In this document: positions 7,464-16,805 of the stretch, one piece after another
How the letters are laid out: each line of letters opens with the position of its first letter
How positions within the stretch are numbered: position 1 is the first letter of the stretch
NCBI RefSeq assembly: GCF_000379765.1
Contig: NZ_KB903443.1
Coordinates: forward strand, 396,952-460,951
From: Flexithrix dorotheae DSM 6795
GTDB lineage: Bacteria; Bacteroidota; Bacteroidia; Cytophagales; Flammeovirgaceae
Reading direction: 5' to 3'
DNA length: 64,000 nucleotides
Made by a program: the position numbers and the translations under genes
Notes under the pieces: generated by a model
Database searches by the model: none
The model's input: only the letters and a program-made list of their open reading frames with translations
What the model was told of the DNA's origin: nothing

Positions 7464-9005
7464 TTATTTCAAAACTTCCACTAAACCTCCCTTTTTTATG
7501 GATGAAGGCGTCTCCTCTCTTTCCTCAATTTCCTTAACTAATTGTGGAGATTTATTATTCAGCATATTTTGAATGACCCTGTGCATCCAAATAAGGCAAA
7601 TTCCTGCTAAAAACAACATAAGGAGCCAGCAACTGGACCAGAGACCAGTGCCTTGTAACAAATATCCAAATATGATGGGACAGAAAAATCCACCCAGTCC
7701 TCCTAATACACCAACCATTCCACCCACTACACCCACTTCCTCTGGGAAATAATCGGGTATATGTTTATACACAGCAGCTTTTCCTATTCCCCAAATACAG
7801 CCTATTATAATAGCGAAAATGGAAAATATCCAAACATTAGCCTGAAAGTAAATATGGGTTTTTCCTTCTGCAATAAGCTGTTTTTTTGTTACTATATCAC
7901 CTTCTTTCACAATTGAAGACTGCCAAACCTCCTTAATCGGGAAAATATGAAATTCATCGTCTGCATTTTCCATTGTGCCCTCTTTCTGTGTAAGTTCATA
8001 TTTCTGATTATCTACCTTTATATAATCAGCAGTAATTTCAGTGACCATTCCAGCTTTTTTGGCAATAATACCTTTTCCTGCTGTATAAATATCCATTTTG
8101 GGAATGATAAGCGCAGTACTTACCACCACCGAAGTTCCTAATACCCAGTACATCACAGTTCTAGCTCCATATTTATCGGAAAGCCATCCTCCTAAAGCCC
8201 TGATCACTCCGGATGGTAAACTAAAACAAGAGGCCAGAATTCCTGCAGTGACTAAATCCATAGCATAAACATTGGTGTAATAAGGCACTAACCACCCTGC
8301 AAAAGCTACGAAGCAACCAAATACTAAAAAATAGTATAGCCCAAAACGCCAGACTCTTATATTTTTAAGCGGTTGCAACATACCTCCTATCGTTTTTGTG
8401 CTGCTAACAGGTTTTTTATTTTCAGTAAGGAAGTAGAAAAGTACCGCAAAAACGACCAAAACCCATGCATAAATTTGAGGCATTATCCTCCATCCTTCTA
8501 AAACTGTTTTACCATCAGTAAGGTAATCTAATAACTTAGGACCTACCATTGTAGTGATGGCCGCCCCCGCATTACCAGCTCCAAAAATTCCAAGGGCTGT
8601 GCCCTGTTTATTCTTTGGATACCAGATGGATGTGAAAGCAATCCCTACAGCAAAACTGGACCCTGTCATTCCAAAACCAAGTGAACAAAGGGCAAAACCC
8701 CAGAAATCATTGGCATAAGAAAGCAAAAACATTGGAAGTGCACTTAGTAACAGTAAGCAACTGAAAACAGGCCTCCCTCCGAATTTATCAGTTAGAATTC
8801 CTGCTGGTAATCTGAATATTGCACCTGTTAATACTGGAATTCCTATTAACCAGCCAATTTGAACAGCACTCCAAGTAAATACCTGATTATCTACAAGAAA
8901 GGTAACCAGGGTACCATTTAACATCCATGCTGCAAAACAGAGTGTAAAGGCAAAAGTATTGAGGATTAGTGTTTTGTTAGCACTTCGTAAATTATACGTA
9001 TTCAT
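7464..9005 (-). CDS. NarK/NNP-family nitrate-nitrite MFS transporter with an inserted domain
   Basis: A 513-residue major facilitator of the nitrate/nitrite porter family. Seen: the nitrate signature GAGNAGAAITT, family arginines in AIFRLPAG and GVIRALGG, and GKAAVYKHIPDYFPEEVGVVGG. Between the helix ending ALIIPK and the next helix NVWIFSIFAIIIG lie about 80 hydrophilic residues (about 304-387) that standard NarK lacks; KKAGMVTEIT and VKEGDIVTKKQLIAEG within it resemble the two halves of a barrel-sandwich (biotinyl/lipoyl-like) domain. The ATG at 9005 is preferred over one at 9032 because the -7 promoter element occupies 9030-9037. It is transcribed alone, downstream of prmC. Direction of transport and nitrate versus nitrite cannot be told. 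Confidence 0.9.
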   Translation of the reverse strand: MNTYNLRSANKTLILNTFAFTLCFAAWMLNGTLVTFLVDNQVFTWSAVQIGWLIGIPVLTGAIFRLPAGILTDKFGGRPVFSCLLLLSALPMFLLSYANDFWGFALCSLGFGMTGSSFAVGIAFTSIWYPKNKQGTALGIFGAGNAGAAITTMVGPKLLDYLTDGKTVLEGWRIMPQIYAWVLVVFAVLFYFLTENKKPVSSTKTIGGMLQPLKNIRVWRFGLYYFLVFGCFVAFAGWLVPYYTNVYAMDLVTAGILASCFSLPSGVIRALGGWLSDKYGARTVMYWVLGTSVVVSTALIIPKMDIYTAGKGIIAKKAGMVTEITADYIKVDNQKYELTQKEGTMENADDEFHIFPIKEVWQSSIVKEGDIVTKKQLIAEGKTHIYFQANVWIFSIFAIIIGCIWGIGKAAVYKHIPDYFPEEVGVVGGMVGVLGGLGGFFCPIIFGYLLQGTGLWSSCWLLMLFLAGICLIWMHRVIQNMLNNKSPQLVKEIEEREETPSSIKKGGLVEVLK

Positions 9006-9029
9006 TTTATTTTTAAGTAAAAATACGTA

Positions 9030-9062
9030 CAAATATAAAATTAAAACGTAGATAATCTACGT
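9030..9062 (-). promoter_or_regulatory. narK-type promoter with a 17-bp palindromic operator
   Basis: On the minus strand TATATTTG (9030-9037) fits the TAnnTTTG -7 element. Immediately upstream, 9046-9062 is the perfect palindrome ACGTAGATAATCTACGT (8-bp arms, one central base), covering the region between and around -33. A further TACGTA lies at 9024-9029. The arrangement suggests control by a dimeric regulator, perhaps one that senses nitrate, NO or oxygen; which one is not known. Confidence 0.6.
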
Positions 9063-9177
9063 AAAAAGAATAACTTTTTTAAAACATATAAGGAACTACC
9101 TAAAATTTAGACTTTAATTTTAAGTAATTTATAAGAATGGAGAAATGGTGAAATATTCCTGAAATTAGATTTGTTGT

Positions 9178-10050
9178 TTATTTTATGGCTTTTGTCATCC
9201 TGTCTTTTCCCTGCATATCCTGAAACACTTCAACATCTTTGAAACCGTTTTCAAGTAATAATTTTTTAGTCTCTGGACCAAATGCTTCATTTATTTCAAA
9301 ATACAATTTCCCCCCGGACATAAGTTTTTCAGAGGCTAATTTTGTGATTCTTTCATAAAACAATAATGGTTGGTTATCAGGTACAAATAATGCCTTTTCA
9401 GGTTCGTGCTCAAGTACATTTTTCTCCATTTCCACTTTTTCCAATTGCCGTACATAAGGTGGGTTGCTCACAATCACATCAGGTTTAGGAAAAACTTTTA
9501 AAATTTCATCTTTAAGGATATCTCCATGTATGGTGGAAATTTTAACCATATTCAAATCGGCATTTGTTTGAGCTGTTTGAAGGGTGTCCTCATCAATATC
9601 TAAGGCATAAACATCAGACTGAGGCAGGTTTTTCGCTAGTGAGATAGCAATACAACCGGATCCCGTCCCAATATCCATTATTTTCAGGTTTTGTTTATGC
9701 TTATTTTCCCGAATAATCAAACTCACCAACTCTTCAGTTTCCGGGCGGGGAATTAGTACAGTGGGATTTACCTTAAATGTCAAATCAAAAAATTCGGTTT
9801 CCCCCAAAATATATTGTACAGGTTCATTAGCCCTTAATCTGTCCAGAATATGGCCTAACGCATGAACTTTATCCATATTGACAGGGTAATCGGCCAAAAC
9901 TCTTGTTCGGTCTAATCCAAATTCCTTTTCTATGATAAAGAAAGCAATACTTTGTACCTCTCCTTGCTCAAAAATTTCTTCCAGGGCTTTAGAAAGCGCA
10001 TTAAATAATGCCTTAGAATTGGAAATTTCGTCAAAAGATATTTTTCCCAT
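9178..10050 (-). CDS. prmC: Peptide chain release factor N5-glutamine methyltransferase PrmC
   Basis: A 290-residue class I methyltransferase that methylates the glutamine of the GGQ motif in release factors RF1 and RF2, raising termination efficiency. It has the N-terminal helical domain (residues 1-90, with EPVQYILGETEFF), the SAM-binding motif IMDIGTGSGCIA (about 124-135) and the catalytic NPPY (196-199) in VSNPPYV. PRPETEEL is also a PrmC hallmark. Normal length. The gene is not next to prfA here; it is followed by the narK-like gene, which has its own promoter. Confidence 0.96.
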   Translation of the reverse strand: MGKISFDEISNSKALFNALSKALEEIFEQGEVQSIAFFIIEKEFGLDRTRVLADYPVNMDKVHALGHILDRLRANEPVQYILGETEFFDLTFKVNPTVLIPRPETEELVSLIIRENKHKQNLKIMDIGTGSGCIAISLAKNLPQSDVYALDIDEDTLQTAQTNADLNMVKISTIHGDILKDEILKVFPKPDVIVSNPPYVRQLEKVEMEKNVLEHEPEKALFVPDNQPLLFYERITKLASEKLMSGGKLYFEINEAFGPETKKLLLENGFKDVEVFQDMQGKDRMTKAIK

Positions 10051-10148
10051 GTTTTACAAAATTAACCTTGTTTGCATTTGTTTTCCATTGTGAGACTTGA
10101 AAGCTTAATAGAAAGGTGGTAATTTCTCTGCTATAAAGATAGAGATGT

Positions 10149-10910
10149 TTAATTGAAGGAATTTACTGAAAAACCACCATCTGCGGCAATACATTGTCCG
10201 GTGATAAACCCTGCCACATCCATACATAAAAAAGTGACCAGTGCAGCAATTTCTTTGGGTTCTCCTATTCTTCCTAAGGGAGTTCGCTCTAATACAGCAT
10301 CCAGATAGCCCCGCTTTTTGAAAGCTGTTTGTGCCAAAGGAGTATTGATATACCATGGAGCAACCGCATTTACCCGAATGTTATCTTTTGCCCATTCCAC
10401 TGCCAGGTTTTTGGAAAACTGGTTAATCGCAGCTTTGGTCATACCATAAATACTTCCGGTTTTAATGTGATTAATTCCAGCTACAGAGGAAATATTCACC
10501 ACACTAGCTCCACCACTACTTTTCAACAAGGAGTGGCATTCTTTGGTCAATCTAAAACAAGAAGCAAGGTTGGTTTGCATTAAAAAATCATACTCCTCCT
10601 CTGAATAATCTAAGGTAGCTTTTCGGATATTTGTCCCTACATTGTTTACCAATATTTCCAATGATTGCCAATGTGAGGGAAGGGCTTTAATGATTTTCTC
10701 AGGAGCATCCTTCTGACTTACATCAATGGATATTCCATATAAATTGTTATGTTTTTTGATGAGTGATTCCAGATCTGTAAGAGTTCGGGAAACCATAAAA
10801 ACCTCAGCACCTTTTTCTAAGAACATTTGGCAAATAGCCAAACCAATTCCCTTGGTTCCGCCTGTCACCAAAGCTTTCTTCCCTTTCAAATCCCAGTTAT
10901 CATTCATCAT
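10149..10910 (-). CDS. SDR family NAD(P)-dependent oxidoreductase (tropinone reductase-like)
   Basis: A 253-residue classical short-chain dehydrogenase/reductase. It shows the cofactor motif TGGTKGIG (16-23), NNVG (89-92), the catalytic Ser in NISSVAG (about 142) and YxxxK as YGMTK (Tyr155, Lys159), and a C-terminal IAADGGFSVN. Arg42 after the second strand suggests NADP. The general order and TGGTKGIG/NNVGTN wording match the tropinone reductase-like branch, whose bacterial substrates are mostly unknown. It follows the large membrane hydrolase gene on the same strand by 24 bases and may be co-transcribed with it. Confidence 0.9.
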   Translation of the reverse strand: MMNDNWDLKGKKALVTGGTKGIGLAICQMFLEKGAEVFMVSRTLTDLESLIKKHNNLYGISIDVSQKDAPEKIIKALPSHWQSLEILVNNVGTNIRKATLDYSEEEYDFLMQTNLASCFRLTKECHSLLKSSGGASVVNISSVAGINHIKTGSIYGMTKAAINQFSKNLAVEWAKDNIRVNAVAPWYINTPLAQTAFKKRGYLDAVLERTPLGRIGEPKEIAALVTFLCMDVAGFITGQCIAADGGFSVNSFN

Positions 10911-10934
10911 TTCTTTATTCAGTAAAGAACAAAT

Positions 10935-13250
10935 TTATATCTCAGGTTCTTCCATCTCAACAGAGCTTAACCCAAGATCATCCAAAACTATTAATCCTAT
11001 CTCGCTTTTGTCAAATACCAACCTGATTTTCTTTAAAATTCTGATATCAAATTCGGGATTCAATCTCCTTATTCTGTTGATAGGCAGGTGAAAAGTTTGT
11101 AAAACCGGAATCTCCCTTTCTTTCAAATTAATACCCAAAAGGCTTTCAATTTTTAATTTGGGAACTATAAAGGACGGATAAAGATACCCCAACTGTCTCA
11201 ATGTAAATCGGGTTTTTATACCAATACTGTCCTCAAGTTCAATCGTGAAGTTTAAAGGACTATTATCCTGAGATTCTTTTCCTGCTCTCAATGCGGTGGG
11301 TTTCAATTGAGCCAAACTCATTGAAATTGCTGAGTTTCCATTAAGATGGGCATTTGCAAGGATATTTTTGGGTACTTCAATTTGGTAATAGGCAAGGGAA
11401 TCCTCCACTACGCTTTTTCCCAAATGCAGCCATGAACTGTTATTCCATCCCAGATATACCACATGGTTATCAACTTTTTTATGTTTTGAAACATGCACCT
11501 TGGTTTCCTTCCAGAGTTTAATGTTTTCGGCAATAATTTTTCCATCTGGAATCGTGGTTGAAGTTAGGTCCTGATCCTCTTCAAAATCAATCAATTTAAA
11601 AAAATCGGATTTAATAAACTTCTTAAAATAAGCGGTTTCTGGTAGCCATTTTAAACCAACTTTCTGATCATAAAAATAGGGCAAATATTTCCCATCCTTC
11701 AGCAGGGTGGCACCTAAAAAAGTAGTAACAAACAACTCGCTTACCCGAAGCTGTTCATCACTGCTTAAAAGCCCGTTTTTATTTAAAATCCATTTTTCAG
11801 GTGGTAATGAAGTAGCATAATCCCAGTTTTTATTGAACTGATCTCCATTGGCTCCATGAATTTGGATGATGGATTTTAAATAATCTAAAGTATCCAGGCT
11901 GGAAATTTTATGAAATTGCTCAATCCCGGAAAAACTTAAATCATTGTTGTCAAATGATCCCAGACAAGTCAGGTAATTGACATTCTTCAAATGGGCGATT
12001 TCATAAGATTCATGGTAAACAGGAGCCAGGGAAATAAGCGATTTGATATTGAAATTAAAGTCAAACTTAAGATCAGCATTTTCCGGGAAATAAGGTAATT
12101 TATTGAACTCAAAAGCCTTAACAATGGCATGTGCACCCTCTCTATGCCCAATTAAGGCTATATTTTCCAAATCCACCTTTTGAAAAAATACATTACCGGG
12201 AATATTATTCCATTTCCTAAATACCTTTAAGTGCTGCAGAATAAACCAGGATTTTGTTTTCAGTGCAACTCCTCTGTAATTTCCTCTCCAGGTATCATTT
12301 AAAAAATTGAGATCAATGGCTACTACAATATAACCCTTTGTTGCCAACAGTTCTCCTAGATATGAAAAACCCGATTCGGAAGCTTTCTCCATCTGGTTAT
12401 TGCCATGTACAATTACCACCAATGGTGCCGCAGTTGAAAGGCCTTCAGGCATCCATACCATGCCATTTACCGGCATCTTTTTCACATCCAGATTCCATTG
12501 CCAGTCAATTATTTTTCTTCTAAGCCGGCTCCATTGAGGGTAAACCAAAGAAGCGTCCACAGCATCTGTTACTAACTTCAGGTTATCCAGGCCATACTGT
12601 GGACGATCATCATTGAGATCACTTCCATAGTAAAATCCATTAACTTTATATAATCCTTTTTCTAATGGGTTTTGTAAATCAAAATTTGTAGAAATTGGTT
12701 TCAGAGGCTCAACAGGCTGTTGTGCAAAAAAGGAAATACTATCCTGAGTTAAGAAATAAATACAAAAAATATTAAACAGAAAGGTAAAAAAAAGGTTAAA
12801 TACCAATAAAAATTTTTGTAATCCTTTTACCAGCTTGTGACGCCCCGTTAACACCACCCAAATACAACCTGCAAAAAGAGACTGAACCCAGGCAAAAAAT
12901 GCCAGAAACGGAAAAAACCAAAAATATTTTTGGTGAAAACCTAAAAGACTTAAAGCTAAAATAGTTCCTATACTACCACCCAGGGCAATGATAAAAAATT
13001 GAGGGAATGTATTGGAAAGACGTAAAAGTATATAGGAAACAATAGAGAATGATACCAGACAAATAATTCCAAATAAAATCCCAGAGGCAGATTCAATGAA
13101 ATTTCCCAATCCGGTATTGAGATAGGATATTCCTAAAGCTGAAATCACTAAAGTGCAAATAATAATAACAATGGAAGCAATTCCCCAGGAGTCCCGGTCA
13201 AAAAGGATTTTCCTATTGTTATTATGAAACCTATCAAATTTTTGAGCCAT
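10935..13250 (-). CDS. Membrane protein with a degenerate alpha/beta-hydrolase domain
   Basis: A 771-residue protein with about five N-terminal membrane helices (within residues 20-168) followed by an extracytoplasmic alpha/beta-hydrolase domain of the dienelactone hydrolase/PET-hydrolase type: VVIVHGNNQ (about 278-286, oxyanion region), GYIVVAIDLNF, and ENIALIGHREGAH (368-372). In active relatives the elbow reads GHSRGG; here the nucleophile serine is Arg370, so hydrolysis by the usual triad looks impossible unless another residue serves. The last 250 residues are beta-rich and resemble no named family. It heads a likely pair with the SDR gene. A structural or binding role is possible; function is unknown. 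Confidence 0.7.
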   Translation of the reverse strand: MAQKFDRFHNNNRKILFDRDSWGIASIVIIICTLVISALGISYLNTGLGNFIESASGILFGIICLVSFSIVSYILLRLSNTFPQFFIIALGGSIGTILALSLLGFHQKYFWFFPFLAFFAWVQSLFAGCIWVVLTGRHKLVKGLQKFLLVFNLFFTFLFNIFCIYFLTQDSISFFAQQPVEPLKPISTNFDLQNPLEKGLYKVNGFYYGSDLNDDRPQYGLDNLKLVTDAVDASLVYPQWSRLRRKIIDWQWNLDVKKMPVNGMVWMPEGLSTAAPLVVIVHGNNQMEKASESGFSYLGELLATKGYIVVAIDLNFLNDTWRGNYRGVALKTKSWFILQHLKVFRKWNNIPGNVFFQKVDLENIALIGHREGAHAIVKAFEFNKLPYFPENADLKFDFNFNIKSLISLAPVYHESYEIAHLKNVNYLTCLGSFDNNDLSFSGIEQFHKISSLDTLDYLKSIIQIHGANGDQFNKNWDYATSLPPEKWILNKNGLLSSDEQLRVSELFVTTFLGATLLKDGKYLPYFYDQKVGLKWLPETAYFKKFIKSDFFKLIDFEEDQDLTSTTIPDGKIIAENIKLWKETKVHVSKHKKVDNHVVYLGWNNSSWLHLGKSVVEDSLAYYQIEVPKNILANAHLNGNSAISMSLAQLKPTALRAGKESQDNSPLNFTIELEDSIGIKTRFTLRQLGYLYPSFIVPKLKIESLLGINLKEREIPVLQTFHLPINRIRRLNPEFDIRILKKIRLVFDKSEIGLIVLDDLGLSSVEMEEPEI

Positions 13251-13688
13251 ATATAATATGCACCTCCTCTAGCTTAATAATTAATTTTCTGCTTTTCAAA
13301 AAACTATAATTTATAATTCAACAAATTACAATTACAGTATTTTAAAACTTTATTGTTTTCTATTTTGGAAGGAATGTAAAGGTGAATTATTGTGATAAGA
13401 ATAATTATTCTTAATATTATCCGGTTAAATTTCATTTTTTATTGAAGTTCTTAAAGAAAATCATTTTTGCAGTTGTTTCCAATTTCTTTAAAACTTATAA
13501 ATATTGAATGGTTTAATCCAGCTCAGTTATTAATTCTAAAAAAAATCCTACTTTTAATAAATATAGGACAATTATTGCTTTTTTTGTAACTTATACCGGT
13601 ATAGAAAATCAAGTAATACGAAATATATTATTTATTCTTTTATTCCTATACCAATTATTGCTGCTTTAACACACCAATTAAATCCGAA
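13251..13688. other. AT-rich intergenic region, no gene seen
   Basis: Very AT-rich sequence between two minus-strand genes, with stop codons in all frames. It contains the repeated word ATTATTG and several homopolymer runs, but no convincing promoter, RNA fold or terminator was recognised. Confidence 0.4.
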
Positions 13689-14069
13689 TTAAATTTGAGA
13701 CCTAAAGACAATTATTGCCGCATAAATCCAGGCAATAATCAGGGCACTTCCTCCCAGAGGGGTAATCATTCCGAAGGTAGTAATATTTGTTATTGACAAA
13801 ATATATAAGGACCCGGAAAAGATAACAGTTCCTACAATCATTAAAATGGCGGGAACTTCAAAACTCGAATTTTTGATAATAATACTTAAGATTCCTATTA
13901 GAATTAACCCAAGTGAATGATAAAAATGGTATTTTGCACCAGTTTCAAAAGTATTTATTCTGTTGTTTTTTTCCAGTAAACCAGATAAGGCATGAGAGCC
14001 AAAAGCGCCAATTAGTACAGCCAGGAAGCTAAGGAAAATACCACTTAATAGAATTGATTTTGAGTTCAT
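13689..14069 (-). CDS. DUF423 family membrane protein
   Basis: A 126-residue inner membrane protein with four predicted helices. The family signature is clear: LIGAFGSHALSGLL near residues 20-33, FETGAKYHFYHSLGLILIG, FSGSLYILSI and the closing TPLGGSALIIAWIYAA. DUF423 proteins (YgdD/YwdK) are widespread and have no established function. It is a single gene on the minus strand, divergent from the small secreted protein gene. Confidence 0.92.
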   Translation of the reverse strand: MNSKSILLSGIFLSFLAVLIGAFGSHALSGLLEKNNRINTFETGAKYHFYHSLGLILIGILSIIIKNSSFEVPAILMIVGTVIFSGSLYILSITNITTFGMITPLGGSALIIAWIYAAIIVFRSQI

Positions 14070-14158
14070 TTAAGGACTATTTTTGAAATTACTATTTTTT
14101 AATCAGCTCAAAAGTAAAAATTATCTAGAAAACCAAAGAGGCTAAACTCATTTATCCA

Positions 14159-14590
14159 ATGAAACTAACTAATCTATTTTTTGTATTTACTGCTCTTATG
14201 CTATATGCATTAAGTGGTAGTGCCCAATCAGCTATTGTTGTTTATAATAATCCAAATACAGGTAAAGGCGATTATATGTTCAGGTTTGGAATGCCTAGCA
14301 AAGAGGAAGCAGAAAACCAGGCTAAAGATCAAATTATAAGCCTTGGTTATGAGAAAGATTTTGTAGAAGTATATGCCTCCACCAATACCAAAGGATTCGG
14401 AATGATTTTAAGAAGCCGTTATAAAAGTGCTAATGGGTTAACCATTACCGCATATGGAGCCTCAGTAGGCTGTAGTTCAATTGAAGAGGCTGAGGAAAAA
14501 GCCTTAGAAAATTTAAAAGAGAAAAATCAAAATTGGGATGCAAACTATTATGATATAATCCAAAGTTTTTTTGATGAACCTGATGAATAG
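14159..14590 (+). CDS. Small secreted protein of unknown function
   Basis: A 143-residue protein with a signal peptide (MKLTNLFFVFTALMLYALSGSAQ). The mature part contains two similar units: EEAENQAKDQIISLGYEKDFVEVYAS and IEEAEEKALENLKEKNQNWDANYYDI, each an acidic helix that follows a strand. The pattern of a strand, a glycine and an EEA-x-x-x-A helix recalls DUF4189-type domains, but the cysteines typical of those are absent. No operon partner; the next gene starts 200 bases on. Confidence 0.75.
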   Translation: MKLTNLFFVFTALMLYALSGSAQSAIVVYNNPNTGKGDYMFRFGMPSKEEAENQAKDQIISLGYEKDFVEVYASTNTKGFGMILRSRYKSANGLTITAYGASVGCSSIEEAEEKALENLKEKNQNWDANYYDIIQSFFDEPDE

Positions 14591-14787
14591 GCTTTAGAAA
14601 TCCTCCCTTTTTCTCTTTTTTCTTACAAGCCCGGGCCTAAAAAATTTCCCAACTGTAAACTTTTATCCCTAGATTTATATTCTATTTATGAAAAGTTCTT
14701 TTTTTTGATGAACTTTTTAATAAAAATAGATGTAGATAAACTTACGCTTTTGTCTACATAATATTAATTAGATTTTTTTGACTTAAT

Positions 14788-16440
14788 ATGATATTCAGGG
14801 CTTTAAAGTATTTACTTTCCATTTCGGTTTTTTTATCAATAGCTTTTGCATTTACGCCAATTGACCGGCACTTCGAAATCGCCAAAAACCTTGAGATTTT
14901 TGCCTCACTTTACAGGGAAGTAAACGATTATTATGTGGAGGAAATAAGTCCCACCGACCTTGCTAATGCCGCCATCCATTCTATGTTGGCCTCACTGGAT
15001 CCCTATACCAATTATATTCCCGAAGATCAGATAGAGGATTACAGAACCATGACTACCGGAGAATATGGAGGAATTGGAGCCGAGATCAAAAGAAAAAATG
15101 GGAAAGTGATTATTTCCATGCCCCTTGAAGGATATGCCGCTGACAAAGCAGGCCTTCAAATTGGTGATGAAATTATCGCCATTAATGGATTAGATATAAG
15201 TGAAAGACCTTTGTCCAACATTGAAAATATGCTGAGGGGGCAGGCGGATACCAAGGTAAAATTGACAATAAAAAGATTTAATTTAGATAATGAACTTCAT
15301 TTTGAGCTACTACATGAAAAGGTGCGGCAAAAAAATGTGCCTTACTTTGGGATGATCAACGAGGATATTGGTTTTATTAAGCTAACAGATTTCACCCAAA
15401 AAGCCGGACTCGAGGTACAAAAAGCACTTGAGAATTTGATGGACCAGGGAGCTAAGAAGGTTATTTTGGATCTAAGAGGTAATCCTGGTGGATTATTAAA
15501 TGAGGCGGTGAACATCACAAATGTATTTTTGCCAAAAGGGCTTGATATTGTGAGCATGCGGGGTAAAACTGACGATTGGAGCAAAAACTACAAATCCCTT
15601 AATGAACCTACAAGTACTGATATTCCAATGGCCGTCCTCATAGATAATAATAGTGCCTCCGCTTCAGAAATTGTATCCGGGGTAATTCAGGATTACGACA
15701 GAGGTGTAATTGTGGGGCAACGTTCCTTTGGGAAAGGGCTTGTGCAAACCACTACCGGTATTTCCTATAATTCACAACTGAAAGTAACAGTAGCCAAATA
15801 TTTTATTCCAAGTGGAAGATGCATACAGGAAATTGATTATTCCCAAAGAAATGCTTTAGGATTGTCGGACCACAAAAAAGGAGTAAGAAGAAATGAATTT
15901 AAAACGAAGGCAGGAAGGGAAGTCTATGATGGGGCGGGAATTGATCCTGATGTGCTTACCCCAACTGAAATTGACGCACCCATTACTAAAAGTCTCAAGA
16001 AAAGGGATTTAATATTCCAATACGCCTCTATTTTCAGAAATAATCATGATACTATTCCCGGACCGAAAGATTTTAAGCTGTCCGATGCTCAGTACGATGA
16101 ATTTATTGAATGGTTAAGTGACAAAGAATATGGCTACAATACCAGAGTAGAGAATTCCCTTGAAAGACTGACGGAAAGTGCCAAAAAAGAAAAGTATTTT
16201 GACGATATAAAATCACAGATCAGTTCACTCGAAGAAAAAATATCAACCAATAAAGCTGATGATCTGCAAAAATTTAAAAAGGAAATAAAAGCTGCATTAG
16301 AGCATGAAATAGCCATTCGTTTTTACCTTCAGACAGGAGAAATTGAATCGTCTTTTTATACTAATCCGGATATAATTTCTGCTATGGATATTTTAAATGA
16401 CCAGGAAAAGTATGCTGCAATTTTGAGAGGATCGGAGTAG
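14788..16440 (+). CDS. S41 family C-terminal processing protease (CtpA/Prc-like)
   Basis: A 550-residue exported serine protease. An N-terminal hydrophobic segment (residues 5-22) targets it to the periplasm. GEYGGIGAEI and the PDZ loop GLQIGDEIIAING (about 110-130) precede the peptidase core, with the catalytic Ser in NNSASASEIVSG and the Lys in RSFGKGLVQT. This Ser/Lys dyad protease family degrades or trims proteins at their C-termini. About 150 helical residues after the core are usual for Bacteroidota members. It stands alone; no gene it clearly serves is adjacent. Confidence 0.94.
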   Translation: MIFRALKYLLSISVFLSIAFAFTPIDRHFEIAKNLEIFASLYREVNDYYVEEISPTDLANAAIHSMLASLDPYTNYIPEDQIEDYRTMTTGEYGGIGAEIKRKNGKVIISMPLEGYAADKAGLQIGDEIIAINGLDISERPLSNIENMLRGQADTKVKLTIKRFNLDNELHFELLHEKVRQKNVPYFGMINEDIGFIKLTDFTQKAGLEVQKALENLMDQGAKKVILDLRGNPGGLLNEAVNITNVFLPKGLDIVSMRGKTDDWSKNYKSLNEPTSTDIPMAVLIDNNSASASEIVSGVIQDYDRGVIVGQRSFGKGLVQTTTGISYNSQLKVTVAKYFIPSGRCIQEIDYSQRNALGLSDHKKGVRRNEFKTKAGREVYDGAGIDPDVLTPTEIDAPITKSLKKRDLIFQYASIFRNNHDTIPGPKDFKLSDAQYDEFIEWLSDKEYGYNTRVENSLERLTESAKKEKYFDDIKSQISSLEEKISTNKADDLQKFKKEIKAALEHEIAIRFYLQTGEIESSFYTNPDIISAMDILNDQEKYAAILRGSE

Positions 16441-16805
16441 GATAAATCCCCTGGATTTCCATTTTCAAAAAACTTAAAATGAAGACCAATAAATAAAAAT
16501 ATTGGTGACAATCTAAAGGCTTCTTTGGACAAAAAATTACATATAAATACAAATTCATACATGGAATTACAGCCAATTTGGCCGAATTTCCTAAATGTGT
16601 AGCCCTAAAAATTGTAAATTAACAAGTATTAACTTACATTGGTGAAAATTTTTATCACCATAATACTATAAGAAGGACTGGGGAATGGCGTTAGGCTTGG
16701 ACAACATTTAACAATAAGTAAATCCACTTAGGACCAATGACTAACTTTAACAATTGAAATACCATGAATCCGGTCAACAAAAACTAAACTATTTAGAAAA
16801 GAATT
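16441..16805. other. Intergenic region with hairpins, no gene seen
   Basis: No ORF with coding character. Two modest hairpins are visible: CCAATA/TATTGG near 16482-16506 and GGTGA/TCACC near 16640-16660. Neither is followed by a T run, so they are not called as terminators. Confidence 0.35.

Noticed and set aside
9006-9032. Earlier ATG of the NarK-type gene
   Set aside because: The -7 promoter element lies at 9030-9037, so the codon would be upstream of the transcript.
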